A stretch of DNA of 64,000 bases, from contig DLEF01000007.1 in the NCBI GenBank assembly GCA_002481545.1, positions 1-64,000 on the forward strand, given 5' to 3'. Both the position numbers and the translations under genes were made by a program. Below the pieces are notes generated by a model that was given only the letters and a program-made list of their open reading frames with translations, was not told the DNA's origin and did no database searches. The stretch comes from Cyanobacteria bacterium UBA7753. GTDB lineage: Bacteria > Cyanobacteriota > Vampirovibrionia > Gastranaerophilales > Gastranaerophilaceae. Shown piece after piece: positions 14,666-23,883 of the stretch. Numbering within the stretch: the stretch's first letter is position 1; every line of letters starts with the position of its first letter.

Positions 14666-17600
14666 TTAATCTGTATCTTTCGACAACAATGTCTCAAAAA
14701 TAATACTCGGCTCAATTTTTCTTTTTACTCCGCGGAAATATTCTTTTTCTGCCGTACTAACGTATAAACGTCTCTTCGCTCTGGTTATTGCAACATATAA
14801 AAGTCTGTAGTTTTCGCTTATCAAGAATTTCTTCAATTCTTTATCTGTCTTGGACTTATAATTTTTGTTTAAACCTTTGACATTTTCGGTAAAATCGGCG
14901 TTCTTTTTTAACTTAAATTTATCAATATCCAAAGACATATTTTTATCCGTCATTTCAGGTAAAAATACATAATCAAATTCATCCCCTTTGGACTTATGTA
15001 AAGTCATTATTTGGATTTTTCCCGCAGTCAAATCTTTTGTTTCATCCTCTTCCGAGAAGAACTTATATCCGCTCAAATTAGGACGCTGCGACAATTCTTC
15101 CAGCTTTTGTATCGTTTGTGCAAAAGTTCCTGTATTCAGTTTTGCACAAAGTGTTGCGATTAGGAATATATTTGATTTTTCGATAGGCTTAGAAAAATAG
15201 TTTAACCCAATCTTTAGCGCAAGTTCATCAATGGTAAGTTCGGGGAAGGTCAGCCAATAATTCATATCCCAATGGAACCGAGATAAATCCCCGTCCTTAA
15301 TTGCGTCATTATCTTCCGTGATAAAATCTATCGGATAATCTTCAATTATTTTTTCCATATGAGGTTTAAGCATTCCGCAATCTGCCATTGATTTATAAGC
15401 GTTGGAGATAATCACGTTATCATAAGGATTAGAGATAAATTTTAAGATTGAAAAAATAACTCTGAAAATATTTTTTTGTCCTAAACATTCGTTTCTTGTA
15501 ATCGCCGTAAGCCCGCTGTTATTAACATAATCCGCCCAACGGTTAACCTGATAATTATTTCTCAAAAGTATACCGATAGTACAATCGGGCGTTTTTGAAA
15601 GCAAGCTTTTTATGGTCTTTACCACCTCTATTTTTTCGCCTGAATCTGTATCGAATATTTTAGAATGTATAGGATATTTTTCCTTCGGATTCTTGCCTTC
15701 AACAGGTGCCATATATATTTCATAGAACGGTTTTATATCTGTTGAGTTCCCGTATTTTACAAGGTCGTTTGCAAGAGTCCATACACCTTTAGTGCAACGT
15801 TGAGACTTGTTCATATTGACTCTGTTCGAAGTTTCTATGAACCGTTTAAACCCTTCAACGTCGGCATTGGTAAAGGTCGTTGTGATAGCCTGATTTATAT
15901 CTCCGCAACGGATTAGATTTTTATATTTGCCCGACAACATTGTTATCATTTTTTGCTGAACGGGAGAGGAATCCTGCGCCTCATCTTCTATAATATATTC
16001 ACACTGTTTTTGGTAGTGTTCCAAAATATCAGGATTATTTTCCAAAAGTTTTACCGTCAAAATCAAAATATCATCATAATCTATCAGATTATTTTCCGAC
16101 AATACAGACTGATAATTATAGAAAAATCTTAAAAATTTTGACAATTTAACATCGTTATAACTGCCCTTTGTGAGTTTCAACAGACGCTTAATTTCGGCAT
16201 TATTTTCAGGGTTTAAGTCAGCCCCGCTGAATTTGAGAGTCGATATTGTTCTGTCAAAATCCTCCAAATCGTTTTTTGATACCTTGGACGAGATAGCTTT
16301 TATAATATTTGCCCTTTGAGAATCGTCACATATATCAAAATTGTCATCTAACCCAAGCCTTGAATAATTTGAGTTTTCTTTTAATATTCTTAGTGCAAGT
16401 CCGTGGATTGTACTTATATTCGGCAATTTTATATTGTCGGGATTTGCGCTTTTTATTCTGTCTTTAAAGTTTCTTGAGGCGGATTCCATATAAGTAAGTA
16501 CGTAAATATTTTCAGGGTTAATCCCTTTATTTATAAGTTCAATCACAAGTGCAAGAAGTATTGTTGTTTTCCCTGCTCCCGGAACCGCAGATATTGCCAT
16601 ATTACCTTTTTTATATTCAAGCACGGGTTTTTGATCGTCTCTCGGTATTATTTTAAATCGTTCTTTTTCTTTTACCTGCGGAGTATCAGCCGTGATTAAA
16701 TACTTTTCTATCCCCTCAAAATTATCTATCCCTTGAGTATCAAACAATGAGGACAAAGAAATAATGTTATCCGCATTTAACATCAATTTTCTTAGTATTT
16801 TGAAAATCTTTGTTTTTGAAAGTCTTATATTATCCTCAACCGTATATTCTGTTTTATCCCAGCTTTTTTGGAAAACCCACGAGTTATACAAAGGTCCGAT
16901 ATCGGATTTTAACCACTCGTTCGATGTCGTATCAAGCCAAAATTGGTATTTTGTCTTTATTTTGTTATCAATAATCATTTGCGGAGTCGATATTATAAGG
17001 TTATCTTTTTCTATATCCAATGTAGAATAAGGGTTTTCGGATATAATAGAATTTTCTATCTGGGTTATAATATCTTCTTCATGGCTGTTTGCATATTCCG
17101 CACCAAAAACTTTTTCAAAATCCTGCAATTCCTTTAAGAAGAAGTTAAAGTTTTTGATATCATCGGTTGAAAAATTCCCGTTCAATCTTGTATAAGAATG
17201 GTAAGCTTTTTCCGATAACGACAAGGCGCAGGCTCTTAACTTCTCCGTATAGTCATAGAATTTTTTGTAAACAACGGAATAATCATTTTGAATATCAGAC
17301 GGGAGTTTTCCCTCTTTAGCATAATATTCAAATACGGATTTACACGATTTTACTGGGATATCCAAATAATCCGAGAGCAAAATCCTCAAATTATACTCAT
17401 CAACGGGAACATTGATGGATAATTTCAGAAGTGTCAAAATAGCTTTAACAAGCACATTATCGGACAATTTATCATTCCCCGTAAGGAAAATCGGAGAACA
17501 ATTTTTAAGCCCCGAATTTAAGGTATACCTTAACATCTTATCTTGAACAGGCGTAACTATTGAGATATCGGATGGATTGATTCCGCTCTCTATGAGTTTA

Positions 17601-18523
17601 TTTATCTCCGTTATCGCATATTCAATCATATCTATTCTTTTAGAGAGAGAATATCTTTTTATGTTTGTTAAGATATTGGTCTTATCATCAAAAATATTTT
17701 GTTTAAGGTTTGAGATATTAGGATTTTCTTCAATCTCATCTATTTTTTCTCCGAATATTTTTTCCAATCTTTCTTTAGCATTAGGCTCAGCGCAAAGATA
17801 CCCGCATCTTGTTCCGCCCTCCGTATCAGTCAAAATAAGGCTGTCTTTTAGATTAGGAGCAAGAGACTCTAAAAAATCAAAAATCAACGGAGTGCATTCG
17901 TCCGCATCTTCAAGGATTAAATATTCTATATTTTTAAAATAATCCGTATTCTTAAAAATATGGGTAAAAATTTGCGCCTGTCTTGTATAGTCAAAGCTCC
18001 GCAGGTCAATAGTTTTAGCCTGAAACTTTTTAATAATTTCAGATGCGTCCTTTGCAAAAGATTCACCCAAAATTTTAGAGCGGTTTTCTACCTCATTTGC
18101 GGACAAATCATTGTTAACGATTAAAGAATAACGTCTGAACAGTTGGTGCAACAGTGATTTTTTGGAGTTGTAGCCTTTAACCTCGTTTTGTTTTAATATC
18201 TGTTTCAAAAGATATTGAGAGATTTCCAGCCCCGTGAGTTTCGGTATAATAACTGCACCTTTATTATTGATTTTATTTTCCAAGTATGTCCAATCATTCA
18301 AAACCGTGTTATAAATCAATCCGCGAACGGTATAAATTTTCATGTCGGACAAAATGTTTTTTTTTGTTAATTTTAGTATATTTTTAAGTATATTTTTTTT
18401 AGAAGACGAATTGAAACTCAAGACTAAAATTTTAGAAGGATTAATTCCCGAATTTAGCCATTGCGCATACTTTTCCGCGATTATTTTAGAGTTATTTTTA
18501 TCCGAAATTCTATTGATTATCAT
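14666..18523 (-). CDS. Double UvrD-type helicase: degenerate N-terminal copy fused to an active copy
   Basis: A 1285-residue protein. The second half (from about 630) is a superfamily 1 helicase with Walker A AVPGAGKTT near residue 646, TYMESA (motif Ia), EDEAQDSSPVQQ (motif II), GDINQAI (motif III), TLHKSKGDEFDYVFLPE (motif V) and VAITRAKRRLYVS (motif VI). The first half appears to be an eroded copy of the same fold: LSFNSSS, LEDADECTPLIFDFLE in the motif II position and VTPVQDKM, but no Walker A lysine loop. This mirrors RecB/AddA paired with catalytically dead partners, here in one chain and without a visible nuclease motif. It probably acts in DNA repair or recombination. Confidence 0.75.
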   Translation of the reverse strand: MIINRISDKNNSKIIAEKYAQWLNSGINPSKILVLSFNSSSKKNILKNILKLTKKNILSDMKIYTVRGLIYNTVLNDWTYLENKINNKGAVIIPKLTGLEISQYLLKQILKQNEVKGYNSKKSLLHQLFRRYSLIVNNDLSANEVENRSKILGESFAKDASEIIKKFQAKTIDLRSFDYTRQAQIFTHIFKNTDYFKNIEYLILEDADECTPLIFDFLESLAPNLKDSLILTDTEGGTRCGYLCAEPNAKERLEKIFGEKIDEIEENPNISNLKQNIFDDKTNILTNIKRYSLSKRIDMIEYAITEINKLIESGINPSDISIVTPVQDKMLRYTLNSGLKNCSPIFLTGNDKLSDNVLVKAILTLLKLSINVPVDEYNLRILLSDYLDIPVKSCKSVFEYYAKEGKLPSDIQNDYSVVYKKFYDYTEKLRACALSLSEKAYHSYTRLNGNFSTDDIKNFNFFLKELQDFEKVFGAEYANSHEEDIITQIENSIISENPYSTLDIEKDNLIISTPQMIIDNKIKTKYQFWLDTTSNEWLKSDIGPLYNSWVFQKSWDKTEYTVEDNIRLSKTKIFKILRKLMLNADNIISLSSLFDTQGIDNFEGIEKYLITADTPQVKEKERFKIIPRDDQKPVLEYKKGNMAISAVPGAGKTTILLALVIELINKGINPENIYVLTYMESASRNFKDRIKSANPDNIKLPNISTIHGLALRILKENSNYSRLGLDDNFDICDDSQRANIIKAISSKVSKNDLEDFDRTISTLKFSGADLNPENNAEIKRLLKLTKGSYNDVKLSKFLRFFYNYQSVLSENNLIDYDDILILTVKLLENNPDILEHYQKQCEYIIEDEAQDSSPVQQKMITMLSGKYKNLIRCGDINQAITTTFTNADVEGFKRFIETSNRVNMNKSQRCTKGVWTLANDLVKYGNSTDIKPFYEIYMAPVEGKNPKEKYPIHSKIFDTDSGEKIEVVKTIKSLLSKTPDCTIGILLRNNYQVNRWADYVNNSGLTAITRNECLGQKNIFRVIFSILKFISNPYDNVIISNAYKSMADCGMLKPHMEKIIEDYPIDFITEDNDAIKDGDLSRFHWDMNYWLTFPELTIDELALKIGLNYFSKPIEKSNIFLIATLCAKLNTGTFAQTIQKLEELSQRPNLSGYKFFSEEDETKDLTAGKIQIMTLHKSKGDEFDYVFLPEMTDKNMSLDIDKFKLKKNADFTENVKGLNKNYKSKTDKELKKFLISENYRLLYVAITRAKRRLYVSTAEKEYFRGVKRKIEPSIIFETLLSKDTD

Positions 18524-18631
18524 ACCTATTTTATTTTATCATAAGATTAAATATTGCATTATTTTTTTTTCCTAATATTATATAAATATAAGTATCGGTG
18601 TGTGATAACTTTTTAGGTGAAGGAGGAAAAA

Positions 18632-18874
18632 ATGGCACTATTAAAGAAAAGACATGCATTAGCTCAAGATGCTGACATCCAACAAGAAATTATTAATGCA
18701 GCAGGCGCTATCTACAATTATTTATCAGAAAAGGGAGAAGTTTCTATCTCTAAGATGAAAAAAGACTTAGACTTATATGACAATTTTGCTGAAATGGGCT
18801 TAGGCTGGTTATCAAGAGAAGATAAGATTGATTACACAAAGAAAATCAGATCAGTTTTAGTAAAATTAAAATAG
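18632..18874 (+). CDS. Winged-helix protein, DUF2582 type
   Basis: An 80-residue protein from ATG 18632, chosen because AGGAGG lies seven bases upstream; a GTG at 18617 in the same frame overlaps that SD. The sequence (IINAAGAIYNYLSEKGEVSISKMKKDLDL....GLGWLSREDKID) fits the small winged helix-turn-helix family DUF2582, found in cyanobacteria, bacteroidetes and others. Such proteins are thought to be DNA-binding, but the targets are not established. It is monocistronic with a strong terminator at 18896. Confidence 0.75.
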   Translation: MALLKKRHALAQDADIQQEIINAAGAIYNYLSEKGEVSISKMKKDLDLYDNFAEMGLGWLSREDKIDYTKKIRSVLVKLK

Positions 18875-18895
18875 TAAATTTTAAAAATTCAGATA

Positions 18896-18935
18896 AAAAC
18901 GGGTTGAAAATATTTCAACCCGTTTTTGTTTTGTG
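18896..18935 (+). terminator. Strong rho-independent terminator
   Basis: The stem AAACGGGTTGAAA/TTTCAACCCGTTT with a tiny loop is followed by TTTTTGTTTT. It ends the winged-helix gene transcript. Confidence 0.9.
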
Positions 18936-18966
18936 ATATTTTAAGGTACATTTATCCTCGATAAGT

Positions 18967-18994
18967 CTGAAAGAAATAATCTTTATGTTATAAT
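18967..18994 (+). promoter_or_regulatory. Leaderless-type promoter of era
   Basis: CTGAAA (18967-18972), a 16-base spacer and a perfect TATAAT (18989-18994), then six bases and ATG 19001. No SD is possible in between. Confidence 0.6.
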
Positions 18995-19000
18995 CGTTTT

Positions 19001-19891
19001 ATGAAATGCGGATTTATAGCAATTATAGGACGTCCGAATGTCGGAAAATCGACTTTGCTCAATCAAATATTGGAGCAAAAAATTGTTATTGCCACAAATA
19101 AGGCACAGACGACAAGAAAACGAATAAAGGGAATTTATACAACTGATGACGCCCAGCTTATATTTGTTGATACTCCGGGGATTCACAAACCCCTGAATAA
19201 GTTAGGGGAGTTTTTGCTTGATGAGGCAAAAGTGTCTGTTCCCGATGCGGATGTAGTATTGTTCTTGACTGATGTTTCCACGCCCGCAGGGAAAGGTGAC
19301 AAATGGATAGTCGAAAACGTTTTGAAAAATGTATCAGTCCCTGTAATTATGGTCTTGAATAAAACGGATAAAGCGTCACCTAAAAAGATTGACGAAAACA
19401 TTTTATCCTATAAAGAATTATATCCTGATTTTACAAAAGTAGTAAGGATTTCCGCAAAAACAGGTAAAAACAAATCCAAACTTGTAGACGCAATTTTGGA
19501 ATATTTGCCGGAAGGCGCATTTTTATACCCTGATGATGTTGTCACAGAAGAGAATATGCGAGACATCACGGAAGAAATCATCAGAGAAAAAATACTTATT
19601 CATACATCAGATGAAATTCCTCACTCCGTTGCAGTAAAAATAGACGAATATAAAGAAGATACGGATATTGACAGGATACGCGCAACAATATTTTGTGAAA
19701 CAAAAAGCCAAAAAGGCATCCTTATCGGAAAAGGCGGAAGCCTTCTGAAAGTCATCGGAACAGAGGCGAGACAGGATTTAGAAAAAATAGTCGAAAAGAA
19801 AGTTTTCTTAGGACTGCAGGTCAAAGTCGAAAAAGACTGGCGCAAAAAAGATAACGCCCTAAAATCTTTCGGATATGTTCAGGAAAGATAA
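19001..19891 (+). CDS. era: GTPase Era
   Basis: A 296-residue GTPase that binds 16S rRNA and helps 30S ribosome maturation. G1 GRPNVGKST is at 10-18, G3 DTPG at 57-60 and G4 NKTD at 120-123, followed by a C-terminal KH RNA-binding domain with GILIGKGGSLLKVIG near 240-255. The length is standard. Start ATG 19001 sits six bases after a perfect TATAAT, so the message is probably leaderless. The gene is monocistronic; repeat DNA follows. Confidence 0.95.
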   Translation: MKCGFIAIIGRPNVGKSTLLNQILEQKIVIATNKAQTTRKRIKGIYTTDDAQLIFVDTPGIHKPLNKLGEFLLDEAKVSVPDADVVLFLTDVSTPAGKGDKWIVENVLKNVSVPVIMVLNKTDKASPKKIDENILSYKELYPDFTKVVRISAKTGKNKSKLVDAILEYLPEGAFLYPDDVVTEENMRDITEEIIREKILIHTSDEIPHSVAVKIDEYKEDTDIDRIRATIFCETKSQKGILIGKGGSLLKVIGTEARQDLEKIVEKKVFLGLQVKVEKDWRKKDNALKSFGYVQER

Positions 19892-19942
19892 ATTTATAAA
19901 ATTTGGTGTTTATATAAAAAGTTTCAGTATATTTGTTTATGT

Positions 19943-20011
19943 TGTCATCCTGAACTCGTTTCAGGATCTAATACGAAAAATTCCAGATGCTGAAATAAAT
20001 TCAGCATGACA
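19943..20011. repeat. Interspersed repeat, family B copy 1
   Basis: It starts TGTCATCCTGAAC...TTTCAGGATC and ends GATGCTGAAATAAATTCAGCATGACA. A second copy lies at 41437-41533; the flanking phrase aaagtttcagtat is shared too. Nothing else is seen in 19892-20100 apart from a TATAAT at about 20090 serving the next gene. Confidence 0.65.
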
Positions 20012-20121
20012 GATACATTTTATTTACTGTATCTTTGTATATAATTTCCTAAAATTTATCCCATAATTTCAAAACCCCGAAAAATATGCTATAATGGTTA
20101 GGTTATTTAAGAGAGTTTCAA

Positions 20122-21786
20122 ATGGAACAAAGAAGATTAATATCAATTCCGCCTATAGAAAAAAATATTCCGCAAGAAGTATATGAAAAGCTTGAGGACG
20201 CTATTTGGGCGGATATCAATAAAACTCCGAACCCAGAAGGAGCAATGGAGCCTTATATTTACCCGTTTGAGAATATTCAAAAAATAGCAGATTCCGACAA
20301 GGTGGAATATAAAGAAAACGTCAGAGATATGGCGGATGATATCTGGAACAAAGACGCATGGCTCGACGCAGTAATTGTGTATTATATTTTGATGCACATT
20401 ATTACTTTTCTGCCGACGGATTTTTATAAAATGGGCTATGCTCTTGCGAAACTCAATCATAACGACCTCGGGGAGCCATTAATAAAAGTTTATGAGCAAC
20501 TGTCTCCGAATAAAAAGGTTATGTATCACGCCGTCGGGAACTATTACTATTGCGCAAGCAACACCCCATATAAAGCTATTGAATATTTTGAAAATTATAT
20601 AAAACTGGATAACACGAAACCTAATATGTTCGTATCTTTAGGACACCTATACGGACAAATGAATGATGAAGTTTCCAAAGAAAAACAATTAAAGGCATAC
20701 AAAAAAGCATATGAACTGGCACCTGATAACGGAACAGTCATAAAAAGCTTACTCACGGCATATGAGAAAATGCACGATATCGACAAAGTAAAGGAATTGT
20801 ACCCGAAACTGATTGAGGTTATGCCCTCCCCTAATCATTCATTGAATTACGGACTCTATCTTATGAGTTGGGGGAAAATGCAGGAAGGATACAAATACTT
20901 TGTTGACAGGTTTGATATAGACGAATACCCGATAGGATATCCGAAAGGTATCTTGAACGGTTCTAACCGTTGGAACTGCAAGGATGATATTTCTAACAAA
21001 ACTCTTATTCTTCACTATGAAGAAGGGTTTGGCGATTCCATTATGTACGGGAGATTTATTCCTCTGATTAAACAGTATGCGGGACATACGGTATTTATTG
21101 TACAACCGCAACTGGAAAAATTGTTTAAACAATCCAAGACTGTATCGGAGGGTGTCGAGATACATACGGATATAAAAAATTATATTCAGGCACACAGAGG
21201 GAAACCGTTTGTACACCTCCCTCTTATGGATACTCCGTATCCGCTAGGGGTTGATACCCATTTTATCCCGTATTCTATGGGGTATCTGACGGCAGACAAA
21301 CCGAGTCAGTTTGATAACAACAAAATCAATATCGGTATTGCATACGCGGGTGATGCTACCGCAAACTATAACGGACGCGATATAAAGGTTGAAGAATTTT
21401 TGAGAATACCGGCTTTGAGCGACAAAATACAGTTATACTCTCTGCAGGTAGGGGAAGCCTCCGAACAGCTAAAGACTTTGCCTAACGGAGGGAATATAAT
21501 CGATTTGGGTAAAACCTTCTCTGATTTTACGGATACGGCAAATGCCGTTGCAGGATTGGATTTGGTTATAACAAGCGATAACGTCATCCTTAATCTCGCG
21601 GGAGCACTGGGGAAACGCACTTACGGAATTTTCAATAAATACCCTAATTATCGTTGGTTTAACCTAACGGGCGACAATGTAGTCTGGTATGATTCTGTAA
21701 AACCGTTCCAATGCGATAATGAAAACGATTGGAACTCCGCATTCACAAAAATGGAAGAAAGCTTTAAACAAGAGTTTCTAAAATAA
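20122..21786 (+). CDS. TPR protein with GT-B glycosyltransferase-like C-terminus
   Basis: A 554-residue protein. Residues about 95-260 contain TPR units (KAIEYFENYIKLDNTKPNMFVSLGHLYGQ, KAYKKAYELAPDNGTVIKSL). The C-terminal half resembles GT9/heptosyltransferase or TPR-O-GlcNAc-transferase-like proteins: LILHYEEGFGDSIMYGRFIP, NINIGIAYAGDATANYNGRDI and the family-typical DLVITSDNVILNLAGALGK, the place where the nucleotide sugar binds. Sugar and acceptor are unknown. A DUF4422 glycosyltransferase gene starts one base after its stop, so the two form an operon for a surface or protein glycan. Confidence 0.7.
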   Translation: MEQRRLISIPPIEKNIPQEVYEKLEDAIWADINKTPNPEGAMEPYIYPFENIQKIADSDKVEYKENVRDMADDIWNKDAWLDAVIVYYILMHIITFLPTDFYKMGYALAKLNHNDLGEPLIKVYEQLSPNKKVMYHAVGNYYYCASNTPYKAIEYFENYIKLDNTKPNMFVSLGHLYGQMNDEVSKEKQLKAYKKAYELAPDNGTVIKSLLTAYEKMHDIDKVKELYPKLIEVMPSPNHSLNYGLYLMSWGKMQEGYKYFVDRFDIDEYPIGYPKGILNGSNRWNCKDDISNKTLILHYEEGFGDSIMYGRFIPLIKQYAGHTVFIVQPQLEKLFKQSKTVSEGVEIHTDIKNYIQAHRGKPFVHLPLMDTPYPLGVDTHFIPYSMGYLTADKPSQFDNNKINIGIAYAGDATANYNGRDIKVEEFLRIPALSDKIQLYSLQVGEASEQLKTLPNGGNIIDLGKTFSDFTDTANAVAGLDLVITSDNVILNLAGALGKRTYGIFNKYPNYRWFNLTGDNVVWYDSVKPFQCDNENDWNSAFTKMEESFKQEFLK

Positions 21787-21787
21787 A

Positions 21788-23053
21788 ATGACTGACAGAT
21801 TAAAAATATTTCTTGCATATCATAAAAACACCCCCTCTTATAAATCAGAGGTTTTTCAACCCGTATATGCGGGAGCCCAAAGCGGGAAAGAGACAATCGA
21901 TTTCGCTCTGCCCGACAACACAGGGGATAATATATCGGCACTTAACCCGTATTACTGCGAACTTACGATGCACTATTGGGTTTTAAAAAATTATCTTAAG
22001 ACAGCGAAAGAGGATTATATCGGATTTGGGCACTATCGCAGATTACCTGATATTCCTAATATCACGGATAAAGATTATCCGTCGATTTTTGGCTGTACAT
22101 ATTCGGAGTCTTTAAAACTGTTTGAAACTTGGAAAAGCCTAGATTTAGCCGAATATTGTACGCCATATGATATTATTCTTCCATGCTCCGTGTATCTTTA
22201 CGCGAATACCGTTAATCCCGTGTTGAGAGAAAACGAACCGCACTACAACATGTATGACCAGTTTAAAATTGAACACGATAATGATTTACTGGATACCTTG
22301 AGTTCTGTAATTGAGCAGGAATTTCCTGATTATGCAGAGGCACTAAAGAGCACTTTTAAGCAAGATAAAATTCACTGTTTCAATATGTATATTATGAAAC
22401 GCGACATTCTCAAATCATTTTTGAATTGGGAGTTTGAGCTGTTGGACAAGACAGGCAAAGCTCTCGGCGGTTGGGAGCAGGAAAAATATCGGCGAATGGC
22501 AGGCTTTTTAGGGGAAAGACTTATAAATGTTTGGCTCCAAAAGAACAACAACTATAAAATAGGATATTTCCCCGCTCTGATGATTGATTTCGATGCGGAT
22601 TATATAAAGGAGGCTAACCGTCTGCACTCACTCGGTGATTATTCAAAGGAAATCGAAGTTTTAAAGGAATACTTACCTCAAGCCTCTGATAAATTTGGGG
22701 TATCGACAACCATAATGCAACTGTACGGTCTCTTGAATAAACAAGAGGAGGTAAAAAAATATTTAAAAACCTCAGCGGATTGCGCCAAGACGGCAGAGGA
22801 TTATTATAACCTTGCACAAATATCCGCGAAATATAAGGATAAGAACGAAACAATCGAACTATATAAAAAGGCTTTGGAATTAAACGCTGATGAAAAATTC
22901 TACGCACAGAGCTTTCTGGCTTATGCTAAAGCATTGAAAGATATTGATACAATCGGGCTTGCGTGGAATTATATGAGGAAGTTCAATTTAAACAAAGAAG
23001 AACAATCAGATTACGAACACTATTTAAAGATAAAAGACATGTTAGGGGAATAG
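21788..23053 (+). CDS. DUF4422 glycosyltransferase with C-terminal TPR region
   Basis: A 421-residue protein. The first roughly 265 residues match DUF4422, a glycosyltransferase family often found in capsule clusters: KIFLAYHKNTP..., LNPYYCELTMHYWVLKNYL, DYIGFGHYRRLPDI, then C-terminal FNMYIMKRDIL and GYFPALMIDFD. Residues about 270-415 are TPR helices (EAEELYKKALELNADEKF-like). The upstream gene ends one base before this start, and both carry TPRs next to a transferase domain, suggesting a shared acceptor protein or complex. The exact substrate is unknown. Confidence 0.75.
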   Translation: MTDRLKIFLAYHKNTPSYKSEVFQPVYAGAQSGKETIDFALPDNTGDNISALNPYYCELTMHYWVLKNYLKTAKEDYIGFGHYRRLPDIPNITDKDYPSIFGCTYSESLKLFETWKSLDLAEYCTPYDIILPCSVYLYANTVNPVLRENEPHYNMYDQFKIEHDNDLLDTLSSVIEQEFPDYAEALKSTFKQDKIHCFNMYIMKRDILKSFLNWEFELLDKTGKALGGWEQEKYRRMAGFLGERLINVWLQKNNNYKIGYFPALMIDFDADYIKEANRLHSLGDYSKEIEVLKEYLPQASDKFGVSTTIMQLYGLLNKQEEVKKYLKTSADCAKTAEDYYNLAQISAKYKDKNETIELYKKALELNADEKFYAQSFLAYAKALKDIDTIGLAWNYMRKFNLNKEEQSDYEHYLKIKDMLGE

Positions 23054-23105
23054 CCTTTCATAATTGAGTTTTAGACTCATTCTTATTTACTGTTTGCATG
23101 TTTTT

Positions 23106-23122
23106 TGTAAACTTTTGTAAAT
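23106..23122 (+). promoter_or_regulatory. Possible activator box (TGTAAAC direct repeat)
   Basis: TGTAAAC and TGTAAAT are ten bases apart, like the pairs in front of the orphan genes at 4444, 28189 and 39602. Here the downstream bipartite element is not recognisable, so the link is weak. Confidence 0.3.
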
Positions 23123-23204
23123 ATATCTTTAAAAATCCTAAAGATTACGAAAATTTGTCCGTCATATATAGAGTAATCAATAAAGATTTTTTAAGGGGTT
23201 TCAC

Positions 23205-23696
23205 ATGTCAATAAATGCAATAAGCGGTAACAGTTTTAATTATGGGATGAATCAAGCAGATGTTATTAAGCCTGAAACCAGACAAAAGTTGCAAGCTTTG
23301 GGCATTGACGAAAAATCAGTAAGAACAGAAACTCAAGCACAAAACAAAATCAATGAAAAAGAACAACAATTAAGAAAGGCTATTCAAGAAAGATTACAAG
23401 AACAAGCATCAACTCAAATGCAACCTCAAGCAGGTATCCAACAACCACAACAGCCGCAAGCTGTAAACGGTATCGGTCAAGCAGAAAAAGTTGACGGTTT
23501 GGACAAGACTCAACAAGTACAACAACCTCAAGGTGCGGAAGCACAACCTGCCATCCAAAACAGACAAGATGGCAACGAGCAGGCTAAGGCGTTTGCGGGT
23601 TCTCAATCCGCACAACAGCCTCAGCAATTGGACCCGTTTGCTACGGGTAAAGACTTAGTTGCTATGTACAACAAGTTAAAACTGGGATTAGTATAA
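23205..23696 (+). CDS. Gln/Ala-rich low-complexity hypothetical protein
   Basis: A 163-residue protein without signal peptide. The N-terminus (MSINAISGNSFNYGMN) resembles the short lead found on other orphan proteins here. Residues 25-70 are a helical, charged and Q-rich segment (KLQALGIDEKSVRTETQAQNK) that could form a coiled coil. Residues 70-145 are Q/P/A-rich and probably disordered. The C-terminus (DLVAMYNKLKLGLV) is amphipathic. Start ATG 23205 follows TAAGGGG. It ends before two hairpin terminators. Function unknown. Confidence 0.6.
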   Translation: MSINAISGNSFNYGMNQADVIKPETRQKLQALGIDEKSVRTETQAQNKINEKEQQLRKAIQERLQEQASTQMQPQAGIQQPQQPQAVNGIGQAEKVDGLDKTQQVQQPQGAEAQPAIQNRQDGNEQAKAFAGSQSAQQPQQLDPFATGKDLVAMYNKLKLGLV

Positions 23697-23735
23697 TATA
23701 ATTTTTTCTTTTCATAATTTTCTCCGATTTTTTAG

Positions 23736-23770
23736 AAAACGCAAGTTCTCCCGAATGAGCGTTTTTTCTT
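23736..23770 (+). terminator. Rho-independent terminator
   Basis: The arms AAAACGC (23736-23742) and GCGTTTT (23759-23765) are followed by TTCTTTTT. It lies 40 bases after the Gln-rich gene. Confidence 0.7.
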
Positions 23771-23818
23771 TTTATATGGGGATTGGGGAACGTACTTCTT
23801 CTATTTACCCATACCCAT

Positions 23819-23862
23819 AAAAGACGGCGAAAATTCTAAAATAGAATTTTCGCCGTCTTTAA
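23819..23862. terminator. Long perfect hairpin, bidirectional terminator
   Basis: A perfect inverted repeat with arms AAAGACGGCGAAAATTCTA and its complement around a three-base loop. It lies between the convergent Gln-rich gene and pgi and has T/A runs on both sides, so it can stop both transcripts. Confidence 0.85.
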
Positions 23863-23883
23863 AATTTGTTCGGAATAACTCTG

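Noticed and set aside
14988..15200. Plus-strand ORF inside the large helicase gene
   Set aside because: Antisense shadow of a conserved coding region; Cys/Phe/Ser-rich composition typical of the reverse frame.
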